Assembly (NCBI GenBank): GCA_003255065.1
Contig: QAOA01005732.1
Location: forward strand, 157,244 to 221,243
DNA: 64,000 bases
Origin: Cercis canadensis
Taxonomy: Eukaryota > Streptophyta > Magnoliopsida > Fabales > Fabaceae
Reading direction: 5' to 3'
In this document: in pieces, positions 54,100 through 64,000 of the stretch
Layout of the letters: every line of letters begins with the position of its first letter
Position numbering within the stretch: the stretch's first letter is position 1
The notes under the pieces: generated by a model
What the model was told of the DNA's origin: nothing
The model's input: only the letters and a program-made list of their open reading frames with translations
The model's database searches: none
Position numbers and translations under genes: made by a program

Positions 54100-55091
54100 T
54101 TGTTAATTTTTTGACAAATTAAAAAAATTATTAAGCATAACAATTACATATAATTAATATATAATAATATAAATTTAAATAATAATAATGTGATATTTAT
54201 ATAATTATGACAAAATTATTCTTGAGTTTTAATAATTGAGAGAAAATATCAATAAATTCTATTTTAATAATCATATATGATTATTTTGTTTAGCATGTAG
54301 TTATTATGTTCAAATATAAATAAAACAACTACATATATAAACGAATAACCACATTTACTATGTTTAAGTATGTGATTATTCTATTTACATATTTAGTTAT
54401 CATGTATAAAATGTATAGTTATTATACAATTATCCAAATCATATTGTAAAATGTACGTGATTATTGCATTAAAGTATATGATTATCATATTAAATCATTA
54501 GGTATTTATTATGTATATGTATGTAGTTATTAAGAAAAGTGTTCTACCATCAAGGATATGAGCAGTTGTGTCATTATCATTGTTAGAATTTATCTATTTT
54601 CGTTTATGTAACACATAATTATCATGTATTGTAATAAAGTAACTGCTTATTAATTTAACAAGATGACCATAAACTTAAATGCAATAACCATGTACATTTT
54701 ATCACATAAGGGGAGAAAGTCCATCGCTTGAGATATACATAAAAATCTGTTGTAATAAAAATCTTCAAATAAACTTTATCTATATAAATTTATTTTAAAT
54801 ATGAGAACTGTATATGAAAATAGAATAATCATTTATTGATATAATCATATATAAGGATGGCAACGGGATGAGGTGAGGGCGGGGGAGTACTCATTTGCTC
54901 CTTAACCTTGATGGGTAACTTTCCCCCGACCCTAACAGGGGAACTTTTCCCCCATTCCCATTCCAAATGGTGGAGAGGAATCTCTTCCCGTCCCTAATGG
55001 AGAACAGGAATCCGCAAAGATAAGGTTAGAGTTAGGATTTTTAACCTTTTATGTTTTTTTTTAATTTTTTTTTATCAATTACATATATTAA
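54100..55091. repeat. AT-rich degenerate repeat region (left of LARD)
   Basis: Variants of 'gtagttattatg', 'tgtgattattct' and 'ataaccac' recur many times. The same type of sequence resumes at 61704-61930, so the LARD inserted into it. Confidence 0.55.
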
Positions 55092-55096
55092 GTTAG

Positions 55097-55385
55097 TGTC
55101 GTTGCCTAAGTTCAAGTGAGGTAGGCAACCTACAAAAGAGATAGGGACGGTCAGGGGGGCCAGAGCCGGAGCTTCGGCGCCACCTCTGACGCTCAAGTTA
55201 AGGAGATGGGCAAAGAGGGTGAGAGGAGGAAAAAGGGGCCTCCGAAGCCCTAGAGAAAGAGGAAAACGTGAGAGTCCTGCTTTGTGTGTGTTTTGAAGAG
55301 ATTAAGTAAAAGATTGCATACCTTAGCAAGGGTACTATTGTATTTTTACTGTAGCAATGGGTAATGAATATTTTGGGTATTAACA
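55097..55385 (-). repeat. LARD 3' LTR (left copy on plus strand)
   Basis: TGTCGTTGCC ... GGTATTAACA. Adjacent to the purine tract at 55386-55397. Confidence 0.9.
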
Positions 55386-56482
55386 CTTGCCCCCTAGTCC
55401 AATGACTTGAGGGAGTCAAGGCATTGAGACTGAAGTTTAAGTCCTGTAAAGTGAGCATATTTGGCTTTTGAAGCCCTGTTAGGCAAGCAGATATAAAACT
55501 TTTGAGTATGCAATGTTATGTAATTAGAATGCATTTAGAATAAGTGTGCACTAGAGGTGGCACTCTCTGAGTGAGAATTTATCATGCATTATGAATCTGT
55601 ATTAGATTTGTAAGCATTTAAAATAATAATGCATCAAGTTAGCTGAACTGCAGCCAATGAAATACCGAGCTCAAGCTCTTAATGCGATAGCATGCGATTT
55701 CCAGCATTGAGAGAAATTCTTTAACAGATAAAAGAACTTGCATGATTGCAATATAATCATAAAGCATTATGAAATTGCATCATTAGATCAGGTTTTAGAG
55801 AATTTTCTCCGTTGTTTCATGGCTCTTTAGTCCCGAGCTATGTGTTTCCAAATCTGTAGCTCCTTGCTTCTCATCTATTTCAAGCTTTGTAGCCCCTGCA
55901 TCTTAATAAAAGAGACCAAATGCTCTCTATTGTACATAAATTATGCAATAGCTATGCAGAGGTGTCGGGCTGAGGTCGGCTCGGTAGGCTCCTCAACCAA
56001 AAAATGATATGTTAGAGAAAGTGATGTACATTCAATATAAATTGTTGTACATGACAAGTAATATATTAGAAACATGTATTATGATTGTATGCTTACTAAG
56101 AGTCATATGAGATCAGTCCTGCCATGTAGAGATAGCTATGCTTTTATGCATTTAGATAATTGCACCTATATGCATTTCAGGAATTTATAGCATCCATGCA
56201 GACAAATATAGTGTCTGAGCATATATTTTTTGTTTTTTGCATCATTTCCCAATTTAGCATCTCATGTAAAATGGAAGATGTAAAGTCATCGCTTACAGTA
56301 GCAAGTAGTATGCATTTAGAATACATGGACCCGAGGTAGTTTGTTTGAGGTCTTTGGTATTTGCACTCATAATTGATGTTGCAACCGGCTTGAGGACATT
56401 GGTCCTTTGAGGGCATTGGCCCTTGAGCTTGTGTTAGAGCTTGAGCTCGTTTTAGAGCTTTGAAGGACATTGGTCTTGCTTA

Positions 56483-56742
56483 GGTTTGCACTTGCGATGG
56501 AGGTTACAAACAAATGTCAATTGCACTCATTCGGTTTGTACTCGCAATAGAAGTTACAAACTAAGGTCGGTTTGCACTTGCGATGGAGGTTACAAACAAA
56601 AGTCAGTTTGCACTTGCTCGGTTTGTACTCGCGATGGAGGTTACAAACTAAGGTCGGTTTGCACTCATGATGGAGGTTACAAACAAAAGTCGGTTTGCAC
56701 TCGCTCGGTTTGTACTCGCGATGGAGGTTACAGACCAAGGTC
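56483..56742. repeat. Minisatellite, three ~87-bp units of 51+36 bp
   Basis: Alternating long (50-51 bp) and short (36 bp) subunits, both starting GGTTTG(C/T)ACT and containing GATGGAGGTTACAAAC, repeat three times. Because 87 is a multiple of 3, an artificial open frame with SVCT-DGGYK repeats runs through it. Confidence 0.9.
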
Positions 56743-57129
56743 GGTTGTTTTGACTCCTACAATTCTTTGGGTGGAGTGCTCTTCCGCATTTTCCTCAAAA
56801 TTCAAGGGAAGGTGAAGTGCACTAGCTCATGATATATATCAAAATTTGGCAGTTGATGGTTATGAACGTTACCAACCCAAGACATATAAAAATATGCAGA
56901 GCTTGATGGTATTGAATAATCAAATAGTAGAATATGTAAGTGTACATTAAGAATACCTGAAGTTAGGCAGGTTTGTTTGCACATTTAAACATCGAATGCC
57001 AAGTGGGGCAATGTAGATAGATTGCAAAACAGCAACTTGAAATGTTTGTACCTGTTTTAACGTTAGGCTTTATTAACTGATTACACTTCAGCATTTGTGA
57101 AAGGCCTTGGTCTTTGTATGTTCATCCAG

Positions 57130-57350
57130 TCCTCGAGGTCAAATGGGGAGGTTAGCCTCTGCCCTCTCTAGCTGGATTGCTTCGACACTGTTGTTGACCT
57201 TGGAGACCAGAAGTTGGGTGAATTGCTTCTACACCTCTTTGGGTAGGATTGTTTTGCCTTGATGACCTTGGAGCTTGGAGGTCGGGTGGATTACTTTTCC
57301 ACATTGATGACCTTGGAAATCGGAGGTCAAGTGGATTGCTCTTTCACATT
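57130..57350. repeat. Short tandem repeats in LARD interior
   Basis: Three diverged units start 'gaccttgga' and contain 'ggaggtc(g/a)(g/a)gtggatt', about 45-70 bases apart. No coding. Confidence 0.6.
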
Positions 57351-59765
57351 TTCCTCAGAAATTCAAAGAGAGTAAATTGTGTAAGCACAAGATATATCAT
57401 AAAAATCTACTAACTGCCGTGGCTATTGGACAAAGATAAATTCAAAACAGAGCATTTAAATTAGTGTGCATAGCCACTCTATTGTTTTTCATGCTCCGCA
57501 AAGAGATTTGCAGCTGTTGCTACTAATTTTCCCGTCATCCTGTATAGCATTTGTCACTAGATATATAAATCATGACAGTCATATAAGTATTAAGTATGGA
57601 GGCGAACATGTGTCTCACGCAACCATGATCTTGGGAGTATAAACTCTGAGTTACACATCAATTAAATGTGAGCCATGATAAATAGGTGGGTACAGCTCTT
57701 ATGCTCTACCAAAAAATAATTTAAATGACATGTTCAGCTTCTATAAACTAGATTTTATGCTCTGAGCTGAAGCTCCAATTACAAATGCAAGTAAAGTGCA
57801 GTCATCTGCATCCCTGTGTTCTCACCCCTCGCATACTTTCAATTAAATATAGCAGTTCTTAGCTAGCATCCTTGGTTCCATCCAAGAGCTGTATGTGTAA
57901 TGCACATGAATTGACTAGTTCGCAATTTGGCCATATGAATTTTCTAAGCATGCTGTAGCATAAAAAATATAAGAGGCTCTGCAAGAGATAGCTGGATGGA
58001 TGAAAATTTAAATGGCACGTTTTGCCTTTAAAGCCAGATTTTATGCTACGGGTTCAAGCTTAAGTTTCACATGCAAGTAAACTTACAGTCATAAGCATGT
58101 GTTGAATATCCCAATGCCCTTAGCTCGAGCAATTAAAATATAAAATCTGGAAGAACACTCTTGAAGAGGTAGATAAAGGCCAGGAATGTCTCCCTGCTGG
58201 TAGTTTTAGCATATATAAAGCATTATACTTATTTGCGATCTAGCAGCATACATGCTTTAGGTGTAATACAGGAAGTCTAGCAATTTGTGCTTATAAGATA
58301 TAAATCAAGCCACAAGCATGTTATACTATGGGTCTAATAATCAGTGCGCAGGCTTCTGCAGTCATATGCAAGCTGCAGTATGCTCAAGGCACTTACAAAT
58401 TTTTCAAAACAAGAACGGAAGCCAACAGTGTGGAGTTCGAGTATTTAGAAATATAGAACTTGTTGGTTGGATAATCTTGAAATGGCACAATGATAATATG
58501 CATGGCACATATCTCTGTAAGTATTTGTCCTCCACAGGGGGGGTAAGTATGTTTCAACTTGGAAAATCTGAATGACATGCGAAATATGCAAATAGCATGC
58601 CTTGCATATTTTTTTTTTTTTTTTTTTTGCAACAATGGATCAAAGAGTATGGTATCTCCCAAGTTCCTTATGTTTAAAGAATGATGTTCTCCCAATGCTT
58701 GCTATGCACATTAATATGATGATCAATTTTTAAATATCATGGTACTGATAAGTGCTATAGCCATGCCTTGCATCAGAATGAATGTGCAGGTATTTAGACA
58801 TTTCGCCAAACAGTTAGCATGCATATTTGATTCTTCAAGCTTCCAGCTTCAAATTTGTTTAAATTTCTGCTTAGTAGCATGACAAAGAAGGCACAGTCCC
58901 ATAACATGTTAAGCACATATCAGAGTTATGCGAAGGGTTTCAATTGTCACAAAATTCATTGCAAGAAGATTGTGCAACTACTATCCAGTTCAGCCCCTCC
59001 TGCATTTGGAAATAAAAATTTGTGTGTCTCTATGGACATCTCGGGCTATACCCATATGCTATATAGCAGGGAGAGGGCAAGCTTGTGCTCATAGGTTACA
59101 GTTGTTAATGATGTTGTTCAATACATAATGAAGCTTGGAAGACAACAAGAAGTGGCAGAAGAAAAATTTATTATAGGAGCAGATTCTCCATCATGCAACT
59201 TAGATAAGCATGTATGTGAGTGTGCAAAATAGCTTCTCCCAGTGTAATGCCAATGGCCAAGTAAAAATAACAGCCAGCTAGTTTCCATTTTATGCCAAGA
59301 TATTTATAATTATGAGCAAACCAAGAATTAGAGCTAAGCTAAGCATGCTGATCTTTGTCATAATGGGCAGCATAAGGTTATGTGCTATTAATCTTTCTTC
59401 TCCATGCTTTTCTGTCAAATGACTAAAATGATGTTGTAGGATAGTAGCTTGGGCATTTAAAACCCACAGACAGAGTGCAAGCAGAGTTTATGCACCTAGG
59501 AATTTAATCAAACACCTTGTAGGCAGATTTTCAAAGTGAAAACAACTTGTGCGTGTTAGTTGTTGTGGTGCAAACCAGAAAGTAGTTTGGGTATTTCAGA
59601 CCCAAAAAACTAGATTTCAAGGTGAAAATGCATATATCAACCCATGAAAAATACATAAGGCAGAGGAAGATAAGGTTGGTGCTACATGAGTGTCACCAAG
59701 CATATACATCGATTAAATATGTACCCAACCACATAAGCATTTTAATAAGTGGTTGACAGGCAATT

Positions 59766-60207
59766 ATTATGCGTATGTGTATGATCAAGACATAATTTTC
59801 TGAAACTTTCCTCAGCAACAAACAACATGAATTAAAAGCTTTCAAAGCAAGTACCTGCTCTCCACATGGGAGTAGGCGTACTTCAACTTTCAAAATCAAA
59901 ATTACATGTAAAATATGCAAATAGCATGCCTTGCACTTTCTTTTATGCAGCAATAGATCGAACAATGCTATGTGATGTTGGTATATATTATGCGTATGTG
60001 TATGATCAAGACATAATTTTCTGAAGCTTTCCTCAGCAACAAACAACATGAATTAAAAGCTTTCAAAGCAAGTACCTGCTCTCCACATGGGAGTAGGCGT
60101 ACTTCAACTTTCAAAATCAAAATTACATGTAAAATATGCAAATAGCATGCCTTGCACTTTCTTTTATGCAGCAATAGATCGAACAATTCTATGTGATGTT
60201 GGTGTAT
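59766..60207. repeat. 221-bp tandem duplication in LARD interior
   Basis: 59766-59986 and 59987-60207 are nearly identical ('gcgtatgtgtatgatcaaga', 'gcaaatagcatgccttgcac'). A diverged relative lies at 58510-58660 around 'atatgcaaatagcatgcctt'. Confidence 0.9.
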
Positions 60208-60889
60208 ATATTTTAATCAAGTTGAGTTTTCTATGCATCAGTAGAGTTATAACTCCTTTCAAGTAGCATACATAACTCTATTTGAAAATGGAAACTTATG
60301 ATCAGGGCATCTAATATCCTTGTTGTCATCAATCTGCAGATGACGCAGATACTGCATTTTCACGTAATTAAAAGCACTCTTGGAATGAGACAAGGGTGGA
60401 ACAAGTTGCTGTGGTCGCAAGCCAAGTTATGGTAGCATTCCAAAAATGGAAGACATTGGTGCGAAAACAATAGAAGTTGAAACCAATGCCAACTGAACGC
60501 TCAATACCCATTTCTCCTTTTAAGCCAGATTTATTTATTGTGTTTTCGTTCTATGGCTGGCCTGAGTCCTTATTATGGATATCAGTAATTAATAATGCTA
60601 TGTGGATTAAGTAGTTTATGTATATGCACAATCAGTCCTCAAATACCAGTGCTATGTGCTGGATCAGAATGAGTGTACAGGTAATTCAGGCATTTTGTCA
60701 AACAGTTGGCATGCATGTTTGATTGTTCAAGCTTCAAGCTTCAAATCGCTTGAATCTCTACTTGAGTAGGCAGAGTCTCACAAATTAAAAGATTGTCAGG
60801 ATTTTACCTCTTGTAGAGAGCCAGGAGACAAATTGTTTGATAAAATTAACAGTGTAATCCTCTGGGTGCGTGGCTGTTCACTCACCAGC

Positions 60890-61120
60890 ATACTATGAGT
60901 CATATTTTTTACCTTCCCGAGCTTGCTCTTCTCATGGAGTGTAGGAAGAAGGTGATTCCTATCTTCTGTGATGTTAAGCCCTCTCAATTGCATGTCGTCA
61001 ATGACAGAAAATTATTTGCCGAGGAGCTTAAGAGATTCAAATGGGCTCTTCAAGAGGCCAAATACACCATGGGACTCATATTCAATTCCTCTAAAGGGAA
61101 CCTTTCAAAGGTTAGGTAAT
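60890..61120 (+). pseudogene. TIR-domain fragment of a TNL-type resistance gene, inside the LARD
   Basis: The plus-strand frame (antisense to the LARD) reads LPELALLMECRKKVIPIFCD, then VKPSQL, ELKRFKWALQEAK and a YTMGLIF...GNLS end. This matches the alphaD-betaE part of plant TIR domains (..EL..I.EC....VIPIFYDV.PS.., ...W..AL...). TIR domains are NAD+-cleaving immune signalling modules; this piece lacks the catalytic N-terminal half, the NB-ARC and the LRRs, so it is a captured fragment. Confidence 0.75.
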
Positions 61121-61382
61121 CTAAGGATTTCTGTGGCGGAGATTTTGGAGGCTATTTGTCGAAACTTCCAAATAATCCCTGAACGAAATTTTTGGGGTAT
61201 TATACTAGCAGAGGTTGATGGGCTCTTTGTAGTAGAGCTGCAACCAAAATTGGCTGGGGGCTTCGATTCTGAGTGAAACAAGACTCATAGCTAGCATGTG
61301 TTGGAGTGGTTCTCCTTGGTTTGGAATTTTGCTGATGGAAGAGCTTGGGCTTTTATTCGGCGGAACAAGGGAATCAGTCCTC

Positions 61383-61403
61383 GTTCCCACAGATGGTGCC
61401 AAA
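61383..61403 (-). other. LARD primer-binding site region
   Basis: Minus strand TGGCACCATCTGTGGG, next to the 5' LTR edge at 61404. It resembles the TGGCGCCGTCTGTGGG type common in plant gypsy-derived elements. Confidence 0.65.
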
Positions 61404-61698
61404 TGTCGTTGCCTGAGTTCAAGTGAGGTAGGCAACCTGCAAAAGAGATAAGGACGGTCAGGGAGGCCGGAGCTGGAGCCGGAGCTCCGGCGCCACCTCC
61501 GACGCTCAAGTTAGGGAGATGGGCAAAGAGGGTGAGAGGAGGAAAAAGGGGCCTCCAAAGCCCTAGAGAAAGAGAAAAACGTGAGAGTCCTGCTTTGTGT
61601 GTGTTTTGAAGAGATTAAATAAAAGATTGCATACCTTAGCAAGTGTACTATTGTATTTTTACTGTAGCAATGGGTAATGAATATTTTGAGTATTAACA
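61404..61698 (-). repeat. LARD 5' LTR (right copy on plus strand)
   Basis: TGTCGTTGCC ... AGTATTAACA. Compared with the other LTR it has about 13 substitutions, many of them transitions, and a small insertion in the GGAGC(C/T)GGAGC tract. Confidence 0.9.
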
Positions 61699-61703
61699 GT
61701 TAG

Positions 61704-62345
61704 TAATCTACCTTATATATTATACCCTATATAAGTATCATAACAGGATATTTTAATATTGTATGTAGCTATTATAATTTTTTTTTTGTGTACAACAGAA
61801 AGAAACAAAAACTACAAAAAAAAAAAAAACTACCTAGAAAAAGCAATATGTAGTTATTATGTACTATTATATATGATTACCAATATAATATGTAGTTATT
61901 AAGTAAATGTTTAATTATTTTCTGGGTTCTCATAGTTTGAGCAAAAATCCAAACATATAGTTCATTTTCATCTAAATGGATCTTTATACTTTTAAAGTTG
62001 TCCAATTAAATCTCCATCGTCAGTCTCAATAATCCTAAAAAGTGCTTACGATGCAGTTCTTGCATTTGGCGTGCTTGATGAAATGGGCATAACAATAAGG
62101 CTGTCAATTATGTCAAGTCATAAACGGCATTAGCACAGAGAGAGGGAAAGAAGAGGATAAAAAAGAATGTATCTTTATGCCTTATTTCAGGTTGCTCAAG
62201 CAATTTTCAAATAAATACGAAAACTTACATGTATAGACAGACAAAGTTGCACGACATTTCGATGAATTTATCAAATAAATACGAAATCTTATCTATGAAA
62301 CTAGCTTTAACTTTCTAAAGTAATTCAAAATCTGGAAAATAGATA
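61704..62345. other. AT-rich repeat remainder and 3' flank of COX10
   Basis: 61704-61930 continues the AT-rich repeat of 54100-55091. The rest lies downstream of the COX10 stop codon (minus strand). No gene is seen. Confidence 0.45.
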
Positions 62346-62714
62346 TCAAGGAGCATTATATGAAGGAGCTGGCAGAAAGGGAAAAGGTGCAACAGAGGCA
62401 TATGCTACAGGTGGTCGAGTTCGTATTCCACCTGTAGGATGCTTCTCCTTGATCTTCTGCTCCTGTACCGAAACTTCCATGCAGGATGACTCCACAAAGC
62501 CATTTGCATTGTCTACGTACTCTGAGTTCTTGGTTATCAGAATGACGGTGAATAAGAAGCCCAGACATGAATACAGGGAGATAAAGAAGACTGGCATAAA
62601 ACATTCTCCTAGCTTTTTCTTTAGTACGGTCTCTATAGAATGAAAATGCTGTAGCAGTTATTGCAAGCGTAAATACCAAGGACTCAAGACAAAACCATCC
62701 TGAAGTTATGCCCC
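62346..62714 (-). CDS. COX10: COX10 (protoheme IX farnesyltransferase), last exon, frameshifted
   Basis: The minus-strand exon starts after a TTTGCAG acceptor at 62714. It encodes WFCLESLVFTLAITATAFSF, KEKARRMFYASLLYLPVFMS and GLLIHRHSDNQ, the last membrane segments of mitochondrial heme O synthase, which farnesylates heme B for cytochrome c oxidase. The plant-specific C-terminal tail TRPPVAYASVAPFPFLPAP lies in a different frame and ends at TGA 62346-62348. The shift is near 62555-62570, around CAAGAACTCAG. It is either a disabling indel or a sequence error. Upstream exons are not seen up to 64000, so they must lie beyond the window or be absent. Confidence 0.8.
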
Positions 62715-62805
62715 CTGCAAACAAATGGAGAAACATGATGACTCTCTTAAGATTCTCCTTGTGGTCAACATGCATTTTCCCATATTAAATACAAAAGTAA
62801 ATTAC

Positions 62806-63255
62806 ATAAGATCTCTCCGGGGTTAAATGACTACAATATTGATATTTGAATAACCAAATACCAAACTACCTCTTGTTTAAAACAATTTATTGAAATACTG
62901 ATGTTTTGATATTTTCAAGATAAATGAAAAATGATGTCTGACACAACAACCTCTCATTTATTTCCTGTTGCTTCATGCCATTACAAAAAATAATGGTGCA
63001 AGGCAACAGTAAAAAACAACCACCTGCTTTGTGACACAACAACCTCTCATTTGTTTCCTGTTGCTTCATGCCATTACAAAAAATAATGGTGCAACGCAAC
63101 AGTAAAAAACAATCACCTGCTTTGTGACAGACATTGTTTTTCGTTTATATTAAAAAAAATAAAATCAATATTTCGGTAAATTGTTTTAAATCATAGGTAA
63201 TTTGGTATTTTGTTATCCAAATATCATTATTGTAACCATTTAACCTCTCTAGGTT
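62806..63255. mobile_element. MITE/foldback element upstream of the COX10 exon
   Basis: The sequences around 62818-62890 and 63165-63250 are inverted copies (left 'ggttaaatgactacaatatt', right 'aatattcc...'-side 'gtaaccatttaacctct'; also 'aaattgttttaaa'). The interior holds a 93-bp tandem duplication. It probably lies in the COX10 intron. The target duplication is not clear. Confidence 0.6.
62939..63124. repeat. 93-bp tandem duplication
   Basis: Two copies (62939-63031 and 63032-63124) share 'acacaacaacctctcattt', 'cattacaaaaaataatggtg' and 'aacagtaaaaaacaa' with only a few differences. Confidence 0.9.
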
Positions 63256-63775
63256 TGAGGATATTTGTTTTTTTGGTAAAACAAATAACAGTATATTATC
63301 TAGCTAAGAAACATATATACCATCCTACTTTGACACCCTCATAGGGAAGATGGATAAACCTACTAACTTCTAAGCTAAGCGGTTCACTAGACCATCCTAG
63401 ACAATATTCAGGTTTGAGGATATTAAACGAACATCCATTATTTATAAAAGTATATGTACCTCCCTTTCTTAAGATTTTAAGACAAGATGTAAGGGGATTT
63501 ATATTTTATTATGAGAAAGGTCTATATAAATATGGAAATAAAAAAGAGAGTTTATGTTGTATTAAAACTCAAAAAGTTAGATGTCCATGTATCATTAACT
63601 CTCAAGGGATGTTTATGTAATTTACTCTAAACACAAACAGAACGTTTTTGAATATTTCAACCTTCCACTGAGGAAATTTTCACTTCTAAATTGACCATTA
63701 AGACAAATATGATATCTTCTCCAAATTGATTTGAAAGATCTCAAGTTGTTATCTTCCTTTTCAGTAAAGCCAGAA
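63256..63775. other. AT-rich stretch, nothing recognised
   Basis: A 68-codon plus-strand frame (63414-63620) has no recognisable motif. Confidence 0.4.
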
Positions 63776-63779
63776 GACC

Positions 63780-64000
63780 AGAGTCTAAACCTTCTTGTTG
63801 ATACCTGGATTGTCCAAACTTGGCCGGTATAAGAGGCACCTGCACCTGCAGATAGTCAAGCTTGGTCCTTGACCGAGGTAGACCCTTCAAAGATTAAGTC
63901 AATAAGTGTGCAAGTCTAGACAAATAAAGTCAAAGTGCATCTAAAAAAATTGAGTTTGAAGTAAGAAGTACCCGTGGTATTTATAGGTGTGTCAAAAAAT
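63780..64000 (-). repeat. LTR-like sequence at the window edge
   Basis: Minus strand: CACCTATAAATACCACGGGTA is TATA-like and is followed by a leader similar in layout and wording to the repeats at 2690-3380. Truncated by the window end. Confidence 0.4.

Larger units (their letters stand above)
55097..61698 (-). mobile_element. Large LTR element without gag-pol (LARD-like), minus orientation
   Basis: Direct LTRs at 55097-55385 (289 bp) and 61404-61698 (295 bp), about 95% identical, with the target duplication GTTAG at 55092-55096 and 61699-61703. On the minus strand a primer-binding-type TGGCACCATCTGTGGG adjoins the right LTR (61386-61401), and a purine tract (CTAGGGGGCAAG, 55386-55397) adjoins the left one. 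The 6.0-kb interior has no gag, protease, RT or integrase. It has several internal repeats and a TIR-domain fragment. Size and lack of coding fit a large retrotransposon derivative that depends on another element's proteins. Confidence 0.88.

Noticed and set aside
56483..56742. CRISPR-like regular repeats
   Set aside because: Plant nuclear context; the 'spacers' are themselves repeats. It is a minisatellite.
56486..56815. 109-codon frame with repeated SVCT/DGGYK units
   Set aside because: It is produced by the ~87-bp minisatellite in the LARD interior; the period being divisible by 3 explains the openness.

Overview
The window is nuclear DNA of a eudicot plant. It is AT-rich, its genes are split by GT-AG introns, and it holds plant-type Ty3/gypsy, Ty1/copia, MULE, hAT, CACTA and caulimovirid sequence. 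The species cannot be told from the sequence. It is a transposon-dense region with only two credible host genes. One is an apparently intact REV7/MAD2L2 gene (minus strand, five exons, 38351-42927). The other is the last exon of COX10 (heme O synthase, minus strand, 62346-62714), which has a frameshift. A third host locus, an RNase T2/S-like RNase at 4440-5906 (minus), is a pseudogene.

Layout. 1-1637: small CACTA-like element split by a solo LTR. 2690-3380: two LTR-like repeats. 4440-5906: RNase T2 pseudogene. 6500-9714: repeat debris including a tRNA-derived SINE. 9715-25235: a decayed Ogre/Tat-type gypsy element with a 2.7-kb 5' LTR, an extra ORF1 before gag, gag, protease plus G-patch, an in-phase intron, RT, integrase, a tandem-repeat 3' UTR and a truncated 3' LTR. 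25236-26758: half of a gene-capturing MULE carrying an OVATE-family fragment joined to a CTF4/WDHD1 fragment. 27130-31440: an LTR with its leader, abutting an internally deleted Athila-like element. 31600-37900: four DNA transposons with target-site duplications (a MULE-like nest, a CACTA, and a MULE containing a hAT). 38351-42927: REV7, with a 2-kb deleted copia in intron 3. 43570-53390: a nearly full-length endogenous caulimovirid, split in its movement-protein region by a 2.8-kb Pack-MULE that carries rearranged WAT1/UMAMIT exons. 54100-55090: AT-rich repeat. 55097-61698: a 6.6-kb LTR element with no retroviral coding (LARD-like) but a fragment of a TIR-domain resistance gene. 62346-64000: COX10 exon, a MITE and an LTR-like tail.

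How it fits together. Mobile elements have repeatedly captured host exons (OFP + CTF4, UMAMIT, TIR, an RPA-like OB fold) and nested inside each other. Three LTR retrotransposons with recognisable coding have each lost a different internal part of pol. Most in-frame stops in the old coding regions look like C-to-T or G-to-A changes from CAA, CAG, CGA or TGG, as expected for methylated, silenced repeats. Two single-N positions sit between near-identical direct repeats and look like unmerged contig ends rather than biology. The feature most worth testing is the OFP-CTF4 chimera, where a 59-bp GT-AG interval would join the two genes in frame.
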